Assembly (NCBI RefSeq): GCF_007655135.1
Contig: NC_045128.1
Location: 25,142,811 to 25,206,810, forward strand
Direction of reading: 5' to 3'
Origin: Punica granatum
Lineage: Eukaryota > Streptophyta > Magnoliopsida > Myrtales > Lythraceae
DNA: 64,000 bases
In this document: positions 24,141-35,081 of the stretch, piece by piece
How the letters are laid out: each line of letters starts with the position of its first letter
Position numbering within the stretch: the stretch's first letter is position 1
The notes under the pieces: model-generated
Database searches by the model: none
Told to the model about the DNA's origin: nothing
Seen by the model: the letters and a program-made list of their open reading frames with translations, nothing else
Made by a program: the position numbers and the translations under genes

Positions 24141-25783
24141 GATGTTTATATATAATATAGATAAGAGGTATTTTAAGATGTTTATATTAGTACAAATAAA
24201 ATAAATTACTCCATTTTGTAATAAAAAAATCTCTATTTTTACATGAACTAAAGCGTATCATGCTAGAAGTACTAAGCGTGTCACGGTGACACGGAATCAT
24301 ATTAAAATTTCTATATATATTTTGAGTTCAAATTAAAATATATACAAGTAAATTATTTGAAGGTAAAACATTGTCATTTGGATTCCTAATGATATATATA
24401 TATATATATTACTATTATATTATAATATATATATATATTATATATATATTACTATAAAAGTACGGAAAGCAACAAAATATTTTTTGATTTTTCATAATTC
24501 CAATTTTGCCCTTTCATTGGATCTAGAATGTTTAAATATTTTTACTCTATCATTTCAATTAATGTAGCCACTTTTATTTGTTCAATATATCTAAATACTC
24601 TAATTCATTCATGTATCTAGCCACAAAAATACACACTTTTTCACTTCATCCAGCGTGACCAAAGCATGTACGATTTCACGCATAAAGACACAATTTTGCT
24701 TCATCTATTTATATATTAGAATGACCAAAATATGTGTACATTCAAATGTAAAAACACATCCATTCATTTCATCTAATATTATATATATATATATATATAT
24801 ATTAATATATATATATAATTATTAAAGAACATATCCTTTCATGCATAGAGACACATCCCTTCACTATTATTTCCTTCTTATAATTAATTTTTATTAGAAA
24901 TATATCCTTTCGATATATCTAGATAAATTTTAATTCTTACTCTTCACCTTGTTATTTTAAATATTTTAATTGCTATTTTTCATTTTTAAGGATTATATCA
25001 ATATCTGTATTAGATCTATATATATACACACTACATATAAGAGCATGAAACTCCTCAAGTGTTTCTCCACATTTGTTTTTCTAAAATACTCTTAAAACTT
25101 TAAAAGATATACGCATATACCTGTTAATATGTCTCTTCAAATGTAATCCTTAGTAATATAATCGCGTATACATTTTCTTATTAAGGATGCCTTTTACACC
25201 AAAGACAGCTCTCTACATGCACCTTTCCTCTAACAAATGTTCGGCATGAATTGTCACTCAATAATAATAACAATAAATTTCACTAGCACGATATTTTGAA
25301 AATTTTCACTAGGCAGTATATATCAACATTTTTTCACCAAATTACTTTAATTTTCCGTCATATCTTTAACGGAAAGCTAATGCGCAAACATTTTGACTTA
25401 TTTGTGCACAGCTGGACAATTTGTGGGTCCAAGCTAGACTCATCTCCAATCATCATAATTTTTTTTATCTTTTCTTTCAATTTTCATATACTTATTCTAG
25501 CATTATATATTTAATTCGATAAAAGAAAATATATTTTCTATGTCAAGTGATAAAGCATGAGCATCTTATATTGTTATAGGTTGAAAACGAATAGATGGAA
25601 AATTTTAAATTTTACCTAATATTCATCAAGTTAAACAATGGCACATACAATGCACAATTTAATAATTTAGCGTCATGCCTTTTCATGATTTAAGAGAACT
25701 AACGCATATAATGTCTTAAACAACGAGGTATCATTTAAATTTATTAATTGCATTCATTGTATAATTGTTGATATTTTATTTAA

Positions 25784-26140
25784 GGGGTTTTTACTTCATA
25801 TAACTCATGATTTATCCGTTTTGTCAAATCTATCATATACTTTAAAAAGTGTCTAATATATCTCATGGTTTACATTTTTCTCAAAATCTATCCCGACGTT
25901 ATATGTTCCGTTAATGAAACGGTAATAAGCTCTAAATTTATCTCATGGTTTCAATTTTTTCTCAAATCTATCCCGGATAAAAAGGGCTACAGTAGCAAAA
26001 CCGTTAAACGTTGATCGAGATATAACAACGAGATAGATTTAAAGAAAAATGTAAATTATGGGATATATTAGACACTTTCTAATACATATAATATATTTGA
26101 CAAAACGTGTAAATTATGGGTCATATGAGATAAAAATTTC
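25784..26140. mobile_element. MITE 1, foldback, 9-bp target duplication
   Basis: A 357-bp insert bounded by TTTATTTAA at 25775-25783 and again at 26141-26149. The ends are long imperfect inverted repeats of over 100 bases, reading TTTTTACTTCATATAAC inward from the left and TTTTTATCTCATATGAC from the right. The paralogous spacer has the empty site with a single copy near 14251-14259. A 9-bp duplication is typical of Mutator-like elements. There is no transposase. Confidence 0.88.
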
Positions 26141-26159
26141 TTTATTTAAAAACAATAAA

Positions 26160-27720
26160 AACACAAAATGGACCTCGTAACAGAGTGTGGGACCTTTTAA
26201 CTAGCTACAGTATAAACCCTGTTCAAAGCCAAATTGTTAAAAGTCCAAAACTTCAAGTAAATTGTGTATTTGGTCCTTGACTTTTCTTTTCATCACTTTA
26301 GTCCCTAAATTTCTGCCATTAAATCGACCCAACTTTTTTTATTCCATTATACAAAATGGTCGGGCCATCAACTTTGTAAATGGAGCCCCCATGCAAGGAA
26401 TTTCTGGAAGTTGACGTGGCACATGGAATAAAATTATATCCTTGAAAACCAACAACTGAGCAACGCGTTAGAAATGGGGCAACATTGAACTATTTTAGAA
26501 AAACCCATAACTTCTTAATTTTATCAATTGGACCCAATGATTTTTAAGATAAAAAATAAAAGAAAAACAATAAACATTATTAGAGAAAAGAAAAGATGAA
26601 GGGGGGAACAATGAGTCAGCCACCGCCCTTGACAGACGAGGTCGACAGAGACCTTGCCTGTTGGGGTCGGTGGTTGGAGGGTAAGATGATATTAAGTAAT
26701 TAATATATTTATATCTTTTAAATCGATATTATGTTCAATTAATATCTTTAATATTGTATAAACCCAGTTCGAGAACAAATTGTTAAAAGTCCAAAACTTC
26801 AAGTAAATTTTGAATTTGGTCCTTGACTTTTCTTTTCATCGTTTTAGTCCCTAGATTTCTGTCTTTAGATCGACCCAACATTTTTCATTCCATTATACAA
26901 AATGTCTAGCCATCAACTTTGTAAATGGAGCCCCCACAGAAGGACCATGTGGAAGTTGACGTGGCCCACGGAATAAAATTATATCCCTAAAAACCAACAA
27001 CTAAGCAACGCCTTGGAAAAGGGGCAACATTGAACTATTTTGAAAAATTCATAACTTTTTAATTTTATAAATCGGCCCCAATGATTTCTTAAAATAAAAA
27101 AGGGTAAATTACAAAAAAAAACTTAAATTTTGTAAAATGTCTCAATTTTGTCCTAAATTTTGTTTTGTAACAAAAAAAACCATAAGTTTTCTAAAATGTC
27201 TAAAAAATGACCTCCGTTATAACTTCCGTCAATTTTTGCTGCTGATGGTGGGTCCCTTTAACAGTCCACGTAGGTCACACGTAGGCTAGTGGGTCCCTTT
27301 AACAGTCCACGTATGTCACACGTAGGCAAAAATTGATGGAAGTTATAACGAAGATCATTTTTGAGACATTTTAGAAAACTTATGATTTTTTTTTGTTACA
27401 AAACAAAATTTAGGACAAAACTGAGACATTTTACAAAATTTGGGTTTTTTTTTTTTTGTAATTTACCCAATAAAAAAAACAAAAAGTAAAACAATGAACA
27501 CTATTAGTGAAAAATAAATAAATAAATAGATGAAGGGAGGAACGGTGGGGCTCCTCTTCAGCCACCGCCCCCACCTCCCATGAGGCCGACAGAGACCTTG
27601 CCTGTCGGGTCAGTGGTCGGAGGGTAGACCCTCTATATGATCTACCCCTCTTGGATGGTATTAAGTAATTAATTTATTTATATCTTTTAAATTGATATTA
27701 TGTTTATTTAATATCGTTAA
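26160..27720. repeat. Tandem segmental duplication in the B-C spacer
   Basis: The stretch around 26220-26740 (marker TTGTTAAAAGTCCAAAACTTC) recurs around 26770-27720. The A-B spacer has one copy (14340-14900). The second copy is interrupted by MITE 2. Confidence 0.75.
27102..27468. mobile_element. MITE 2, foldback, 9-bp target duplication
   Basis: A 367-bp insert beginning GGGTAAATTAC and ending GTAATTTACCC. It has nearly 150-base inverted arms and a central direct repeat (GTGGGTCCCTTTAACAGTCC twice). It is bracketed by AATAAAAAA at 27093-27101 and 27469-27477. It is absent from the related positions near 14660 and 26550. It is probably a Mutator-type non-autonomous element. Confidence 0.88.
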
Positions 27721-27838
27721 CATTGGTTTACGAAAAACAATATATACAAAATCGCAATTAACGTATGTTCAATTTTTATAATGATATTATGTTTGTCCAA
27801 TTGGTGTAAATCAGTTAAGAGTGCCATCTTGGATTTAG

Positions 27839-28700
27839 ATGTCTCTGGAGGGAGGCTCGAAGGTTGAAGATGCAGAGAATTGGCTCGTAACACCTTTCAG
27901 CAATGACGCCTTGGTCTCTTCTCTTACTCCTTCCAAGGACACTAGCAGCGATAACTCTTCAACTCAATTCAGCCTAAACTTTGATGCTCAGACTCGGGAT
28001 CATGATGGACCAAGTTTCATGCTCCCTTTGGGGAATCTGGATGTGGAATCAGATCAACTGGAGAATTTCCAACCGACAGTATTTGTGGCACGTCTCTCCC
28101 GAGATCCAGTTCTAGCTCTCCTCATGTCCTTGAGTTGATGGCAGGGCAGCTTGATTTTTCACCAGAGAATGTCTCAGCTACAGCAGATAAAAAGTGATGA
28201 GAGCGAACCAATTTTCTGGCCGTTCGATGGAAAATTCGACTCGAATGACGAGGAAACCCTGAGATATCTCTCAATGTCACCGCCAAAGGATATGAAAGTC
28301 AGAGCAACTCCGAAGAGCACCCATGTCTCGAAAACTGGATCAGGGAGAGGGCACGAGGAAGCGACTTCAGTTCGATCCGGCAGGACCAAAATCATGTAAA
28401 AGATCAGAATCTCGTCCAAATGCCGGTAAGAGTACTCCCTGCAAGGCAAAAACTACTACACCTTCAAGATTGAGTCGTAATATGAAAAACTGCACAAAAG
28501 TCGTGCCTACAACACCAAAAGAAAGTATTGTTCCACCAAAGAAATCATCAGGATCAGAAAAGGATTTACTCGGGGAAGAAGATTTCTCACCCAAATTCGA
28601 GTATGAGCTTCCGATCGAGAAACTATTGGGTCTTCCTGAGTTCAACGGGCACGAAGGAGTTGATGCTGGATTTGATGGGGATGTTTTCTTGCTTGATTAG
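27839..28700 (+). pseudogene. Unknown-function gene, module C (several frameshifts)
   Basis: Same gene as module B with different lesions. The start MSLEGGSKVEDAEN is intact and open past the site of the B insertion. A one-base loss near 28073, a two-base loss near 28185 and a one-base gain near 28316 then move the frame. The distal part, from about 28323 to TAG at 28698-28700, is open in another frame and ends GDVFLLD. Together B and C show that the ancestral gene was a single open frame of about 287 codons. Function unknown. Confidence 0.7.
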
Positions 28701-29140
28701 TCTCTGCAGCAACTTCTACCCTGGTGATTGCTTGAATAGTTTATGTCCTCATTTCAGGATTCCTAAGATTATCGGTGTCTGTTTCTGTTGATAAATCTAT
28801 TTAATAGTTGTTAGTTGATCAAACGAGCAAATTTGTCATTTGGGCATAGGGTATGTAGGACATACAGATGTAAATGTCTCAAGAATTCTGTACAAAAGCT
28901 TCCGTTTCAGGAACCTCTGATGATATATGTTCTATATATTGATTATCTACTTTTTTCTTGTTTACAGAGGATTTCAATGGAGCTCGTACGAGGAGACTAT
29001 CTAATTTCTTTGTAGGCTGATTGTTGTTTCTCCACCATGATACTAAAACCTTTTTCCAACTAGAGGAATAGCTAGCATCATGCCCATACATTAGTTTACA
29101 ATTGGATTTTGAAGAATTAATTGTATCATAGGATTTTCCC
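28701..29140. other. 3' flank of unknown gene C up to the deletion junction
   Basis: Same flank as the other modules, joined at about 29140 to the middle of DUF247 exon 2. The DUF247-C frame reads through this flank to 28879, giving a meaningless chimeric tail. Confidence 0.65.
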
Positions 29141-29790
29141 ATCCGGGTAGTTGCAGAGTGAATTTGAACTTCTTCATAAACATCCCTGTCATAAACGTCC
29201 CCGTCATCATGAATTTGTACTTGTTCATTCTCCTTGATGAATATGTCATCAGGAATTTCGACTCTGCATTCCCCTTCCTTCTGCATGACGATGTTATACA
29301 AAAGATCTAACAAATGCGCGCTCTTGAGAGCCTTTTCCGCGTAGAATGCCGAGCATGGGAATTTGATGGGCGAGAGACGCTCGCAGAAACCCACCAAAAT
29401 CTGCGGGAAGATTTCCTTGACGATTTTCCAATTCCCAGGGCACTCAAGGGTCAAGAGCTTCTCTAATACAAAGATTGGGATCTGGTTCTCGAGCATCATT
29501 GCGTCCCTCATAATTGCATCTTCTGCTAGCTTCCTTCCCCTGGAATCGACCAAGAATTTCAAATGCTCTGAAGACTTGAGGAAATCCTTGTCGATCCCAT
29601 TCCGACAAAGGAAATCAAACAAGAAGAGACCATCAATGGCCATTGTCCAAGCTAGGACATCTTGATTCAACTCCAAGAACTTGTGATACGAAGCTCTAAT
29701 GTAAGGGTCAAGCCTTTCGAGCTTTCCAGTGAGAACGTCAAACTTGGGGCCATTCATGAAACTTTTGTGGATTCGTTTTGCTGCCTCAGT
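29141..29790 (-). pseudogene. DUF247 gene, module C, truncated exon 2
   Basis: Begins after the acceptor AG (29792-29791) with TEAAKRIHKSFMNG and follows module B closely through ENQIPIFVLEKLL to HSATTRMG. It then jumps to 3'-flank sequence. Compared with module B, the interval 16313-17326 is missing and the two sides share CCCAT at the joint, a microhomology deletion of about 1 kb. Exon 1 is also missing because the module ends in a copia fragment at 31236. Clearly a pseudogene. Confidence 0.85.
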
Positions 29791-31235
29791 CTAGTCACAT
29801 ATTTATGGGTAGATGGAAGAAACGAGACATTAGAAGACATCAATCAAATGTCCATTGCATAAAACATCATAAAAAAATCAGGAATTTTATCTATTTTTCG
29901 AATCTAGAATTAACTTTATCTTTTTCAGAGTTATATGATTTACTATCTGTAAATTTTTCCGTTAATTTTTACTGACCTGGCAAATGGGCTTGTGATGTGG
30001 TACTAAAATGCATCTAAATCTTAAAAAATTATCGTGAAGTAATCAGAAAAATTTAACAAAAATATGAAAATTTTCCGAAAAAATAATTTATAAATTAAAA
30101 TATAAAAAGTTCAAAAAAATTCTGAAAGCTAAGGAAAATAAAATGAACCAAGATAAAAAGAGAAAAACAGTAATAAATAAAAAAAATATAAATATAAATA
30201 TTAATTAGTAATAATTTAAAAATAAATTTCGAATATAAAAAAATTCATAATGATTTTCAAAAGTACAAATAAAATTCGAAAATTAAATAATCCAAAGACA
30301 TGTCATAGCTGGTGGAGAAAACAAACTATCGGAAAAGATGTGCCGATCATATTGTCCTCAATGAAGTCCAACGGATTCGTTAGCTACATGAAGTTTTAGA
30401 GGCGATATTAACCTAGTTGTTGTGAGATTGTTGGACTTGATTGAGACTAAACCAACCTTAGTTAAGGCCAAATCTTAAGAGTAAATTATCTTAGATCCAA
30501 CCATTGAGGCGAATAAAGGATAACAAAAGTAGATGGTAAGCAACATGATAGATAGAGAGAGTCATATTGGTTTTAGGAGATATTTGCCCTCATGTGATTA
30601 TCAAAATTTAAATAAATTTGTATATGAAACATTAAAACTAAAATGTTACTCTTAGAGCAAACTTTTTTTGGGTGAATTCTTAGGACAAACTTTTTAACTT
30701 CAAATTTTTATACCTACATGTAATTAATTTTCGAAAATCTTAGGAGGGCAGCTGACCCCTAAGATCAACATGCTTTCCCCATTTTATGCAATGCCACTTA
30801 TGTTCCACTTTATCGACCCCTTAACGCCTCCTGGGTCGAAGCCAAGATATATAGCTCATTCCTAAAATTGACCTCAATTGAAGCTAATTTGCCCCATTAA
30901 AGTCCGACAAGCTTAAATTGGTCGACTAGGCTAACCTCATCGAGAGAGTCTTTTCTTTTCTCCTCTTTTATCTTTAAATCTCTTTAAATTATCTAATTTT
31001 TTAATTTTATCGATATTTTCTAAAATTATTACGAATTTCTTTTATGTTCAAACTTTATTGTTCAAAATGTTTTACTAATTTATATTTGGGTAAATTACAT
31101 TTCTCTCTCTTGAGATATTGCTAAATGACACTCTATCCTATTTTTAACAAGAAAATGACACTCCGCCCTATTCTTGGCAAGAGAGTGACACAAGGAGTAG
31201 CGGAGGGGATGATGCGGGCCACGACCTAGGCAAAG
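29791..31235 (-). other. DUF247-C intron remnant (no gene)
   Basis: Aligns with the introns of A, B and D. Like B it lacks the 490-bp block. It ends at about 31235 within the sequence GCAAAGTAGCTGG, where the copia 3' fragment starts. Confidence 0.7.
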
Positions 31236-32190
31236 TAGCTGGTATGCTCGCTTCTTGACCTGCTTATTTTCTTATGGAGCAACAGCATCAGTTGTCCATC
31301 GACAGTGGCGATCCCATTCTTGATCCAGGACAGTATCGTCGTCTCATCGGTCGCCTCTTGTACCTCACCATCACTAGGCCGGAGCTCAGTTATCCTGTTC
31401 ATATCATATCCCAGTTCTTACAAGATCCTCGTCGAGGACACTGGGATGCTGCTCTACAAGTGCTTCGCTATCTCAAGCAATCCCCTGGACAAGGAATTTT
31501 TCTCCAGCCAACCTCATTGTCTTTAACGGCTTACTGTGACACGGATTGGGCTAGCTGCCCAATGACTCGACGGTCTTAGACCAGATATTTCATCACCTTG
31601 GGCGGCAACCCCATCTCTTGGAAGACCAAAAAGCAAACGACCATCTCCAAGTCCTCCGTTGAAGTCGAATATCGAGTCATGGCAGTAACTGTCAGTGAAC
31701 TCTTATGGCTCCGCTCTCTCCTCAGCTCTCTTGTTGTTTATCATGCGGGTCCAATGCGTCTTTTCTGCGATAATCAAGCGGCTATTCACATCGCCTCTAA
31801 TCCAGTTTTTCATGAGGGCACCAAGCATATTGAAATAGATTGCCATTTCATTAGGCAACATTTGCACTCTGAAACTGTAAAAACCTCCCACGTGTCTACA
31901 CGCTTTCAATTGGCAGACATTTTTACTAAGGCATTTGGCCGAGATCAATTTCGTTTTCTTCTCAGCAAGTTGGGCATTCAGAATCCTCATTCTCCAACTT
32001 GAGGGGGAGTATTATGGAAAGATTTATTTTCCATTGTAATTTATCTACATATTTTTATATTCCATACTCAGAACACACTAGTTTAGCTGTAGATGTCAGT
32101 TTCCTTATATTGTTTTGGACCTAGCTATATACATACCAGATTGATGAGTGAATACAGACCATCTTCTTCCGCTCCAATTCTGTTCTTGAC
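31236..32190 (+). mobile_element. Ty1/copia 3' fragment: RT end, RNase H, PPT and LTR
   Basis: One frame (31274-32002) encodes the RT C-terminus (LIGRLLYLTITRPELSY, RYLKQSPGQG) and RNase H ([59 protein letters not shown]). A TAG at 31577-31579 interrupts it, and the usual SSAEAEY motif reads SSVEVEY. The polypurine tract TTGAGGGGGAG follows the stop at about 32000. LTR-like sequence then runs to about 32190, where it abuts the unknown gene D. The LTR does not match the fragment at 7648-7806, so the two come from different elements. Confidence 0.85.
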
Positions 32191-32648
32191 AAATGCAGAG
32201 GAAACCATGAGATATCTTTCAATATCACCGCGGAAGGATATGAAAGTCAGAGCAACTCCGAAGAACGCCCATGTCTCGAAAACTGGATCTGGGATAGGGC
32301 ACGAGGAAGCGGCTTCAGTTCGATTCGGCGGGACCAAAATCATGTAAAAGATCAGAATCAAGTCCAAATGCCGGTAAGAGTACTCCCTGCAAGGCAAAAA
32401 CTACTACACCTTCAAGTTTGAGTCGTAATTTGAAAAACTGCACAAAAGTCGTGCCTACAGCACCAAAAGAAAGTATTGTTCCACCAAAGAAATCATCAGG
32501 ATCAGAAAAGGATTTACTTGGGGAAGAAGATTTGTCACCCAAATTCAAGTATGAGCTTCCGATCGAGAAACTATTGGGTCTTCCCGAGTTCGACGGGCAC
32601 GAAGGAGTTGATGCTGGATTTGATGGGGATGTTTTCTTGCTTGATTAG
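32191..32648 (+). pseudogene. Unknown-function gene, module D (5'-truncated)
   Basis: The homology starts at AATGCAGAGGAAACC, corresponding to just after FWPFDGKFDS in module B, and runs to TAG at 32646-32648. It includes a frame change near 32267. The distal part encodes ELPIEKLLGLPEFDGHEGVD and GDVFLLD. The 5' half was lost at the copia junction. Confidence 0.7.
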
Positions 32649-32749
32649 TCTCTGCAGCAACTTCAACCCTAGTGATTGCTTGAATAGTTTATGTCCTGAT
32701 TTCGGGATTCCTAAGATTATCGCCGTCTGTTTCTGTTGATAAATCTATT

Positions 32750-32881
32750 TAATAGTTGGTAGTTGATCAAACAAGCAAATTTGTCATTTGGGTATAGGAT
32801 ATGTAGGACATACATTTAATAGTTGTTAGTTGATCAAACAAGCAAATTTGTCATTTGGGTATAGGATATGTAGGACATGCA
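32750..32881. repeat. 66-bp tandem duplication in the 3' flank of module D
   Basis: TTAATAGTTG(G/T)TAGTTGATC and the following 45 bases up to GTAGGACAT occur twice in tandem. Only one copy is present in modules A, B and C. Confidence 0.85.
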
Positions 32882-33505
32882 GATGTAAATGTCTCAAGAA
32901 TTCTGCACAAAAGCTTTCGTTGCTCGAGGTTTTCAGTTGCAGGAACCTCTGATGAAATATGTTCTATATATTGATTGTCTACTTTTTTCTTTGTTACCGA
33001 GGATGTCCATGGGGCTTGTATGAGGAGACTATCTAATTTCCTTTGGAGGCTGATTCTTGTTTCTCCACCATGATACTAAAACCTTTTGGCTAGAGGATTA
33101 GCTAGCATCATGCCCATACATTAGTTTACAATTGGATTTTGAAGAATTAATTGTATCATTGGATTTTCCCATATTCGAAAGTTATAGCATACAATTATCC
33201 ATACGAGTGTCCTTTTCCATCCATTATACTGTAAGCCATACTTAAGCCCTCAATTTCATATTAGCAGTATCAAACAGAGGCACTCTTGAATTACGTGTTA
33301 CACAAACCATTACCAAAGATTAAATTAGACAGCTAGGACCAAACCAACACCTGCGCGGGATTAATTAGCCTCAACCGATAGGCTGATGATACCCATGGTT
33401 TTACCAAAGAAAAAATTGAAATAACCTACATACGAGAGTTTCTTAGTCTTTGATAAGAAAAGGAAAGCTGTAGTAACGTATGATCAATAATTTTTAACAA
33501 GTGAT

Positions 33506-34852
33506 CTAAGAGCTGCCTGATGACATGAAGAGGCGAGGGCAGCTATAAGCTGAACTAACAGTCTGGAGGGCCGTCAGTAGCAAGACAATGACGACCCCAA
33601 GCAGCACGAGTATCCTCCAAAACCGGTACAGATACTTATTTTACAACTTCATTCGTTTGATTCTCGCAGATTCATTATAGAAGTCCTTCACCCTTTTAAT
33701 AGTCTCATCCATCTCTTAATCTATAGGCAACTCGATCGACTTGCTCATCTTGTTGAACAACTTTGCGACTTCTCAATCCTTGAGATTGCTCACTATGATC
33801 CCGTTCTTGACGAGCAACTTGACGTCATCCTCAGTGTCTATGATCCCGTCCATAAGCTCGATGTATTGGGCAAACATCAAGCTTGACATGTTTGCCATCG
33901 CCTCATAAGCTATAAGGTTTCGGATTATGACCTCAGAGTTGACTCCTAGTTCGATCATGGGAAGAAAGAACATGGCAATCTCCTTGTCAAACTGGATGGA
34001 CTTTATGTCGTCGGTTTTGTAGAAAGTAATGCCAGCTTTGGAGAGGGAAGTAGCGGTTGGGAGTAGGTTCTGGCTGGTCACTGGAGCTTTGGCCCAGGCA
34101 GGTAAACTTGATGTCATAGCAGAGTTTGGGAGCTCCATCAAGCCTTTGATGAACTCAACGTGCGGTTTCATTATTTGACCTGTCAGGGGATTGTTTCCCA
34201 CAATTTTTAAGACACTATCTTTGGTCATTAAGGAACTCTTGGTCGTCATACCTATCCATAAAGTTTCAGAGTAAACTTCTTCATTCTCCTCGATGAATAT
34301 GTCATCAGGAATTTCAACTCTGCATTCCCCTTCTTTCTGCATGACGATGTTATACAAAAGATCTAACAAATGTGCGCTCTTGAGAGCCTTTTCTGCTGTG
34401 TATGCCGAGCATGGTAGTTTGATGGGCGAGAGACACTTGCAGAATCCCACCAAAATCTGCGGGAAGATTTCCTTGACGATTTTTCGATTCCCAGGGCACT
34501 CAAGGGTCAAGAGCTTCTCTAATACAAAGATCGGGATCTGGTTCTCGAGCATCATCGCGTCCCTCATAATTGCATCTTCTGCCAGCTTCCTTCCCGTGGA
34601 ATCAGCCAAGAATTCCAAATGCTCTGAAGACTTGAGGAAATCCTTGTCCATCACATTTCAACAAAGGAAACCAAACAAGAAGAGACCATCGACAGCCATT
34701 GTCCAAGTTTAGGACATCTTGATTCAACTCCAAGAACTTGTGATACGAAGCTCTAATGGAAGGGTGAAGCCTTTCGAGCTTTCCAGTGAGAACGTCAAAC
34801 TTGGGGCCATTCATGAAACCTTTGTGGACTCGTTTTGCTGCATCAGATGTCC
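33506..34852 (-). pseudogene. DUF247 gene, module D, exon 2 (multiple lesions)
   Basis: Aligned over its full length with module A exon 2, including the C-terminal hydrophobic region. The splice acceptor is gone because about 60 bases before the exon are missing. A one-base insertion near 34709 and a stop near 34658 break the N-terminal part. Further nonsense codons occur near 33775 (Gly to TGA in the NLKDGEV block) and near 33718. The open part 34654-33773 retains ENQIPIFVLEKLL and PTATSLSKAGITF. No exon 1 exists for this module. Confidence 0.85.
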
Positions 34853-35081
34853 ATTGCATAAAACATCATAAAAAAATCAGGAATTTTATCTATTTTCCGA
34901 ATCTAGAATTAACTTTATCTTTTTTAGAGTTATGTGATCTACCATCTGTTAATTTTCCCATTCAGATGTCCATTGCATAAAACATCATAAAAAAATCAGG
35001 AATTTGATCTATTTTCCGAATCTAGAATTAACTTTATCTTTTTTAGAGTTATGTGATCTACCATCTGTTAATTTTCCCATT
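34844..35081. repeat. 119-bp tandem duplication
   Basis: CAGATGTCCATTGCATAAAA starts at 34844 and again at 34963. The two copies are almost identical across the unit. The duplication lies just upstream of the DUF247-D exon, where the splice acceptor should be. Confidence 0.88.

Larger units (their letters stand above)
22671..27838. other. Intermodule spacer B-C (no gene)
   Basis: Aligns with 11570-15002. It is longer because of an insert of about 420 bases near 24445-24865, AT dinucleotide runs (about 24391-24450 and 24779-24805), two MITEs and a duplicated segment (about 26160-26740 against 26745-27720). No gene was recognised. Confidence 0.65.

Noticed and set aside
7921..32190. The copia 5' fragment (7648-9628) and 3' fragment (31236-32190) as two halves of one split element
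   Set aside because: The LTR sequences next to the PBS and after the PPT do not match, and the module order does not allow a simple split.
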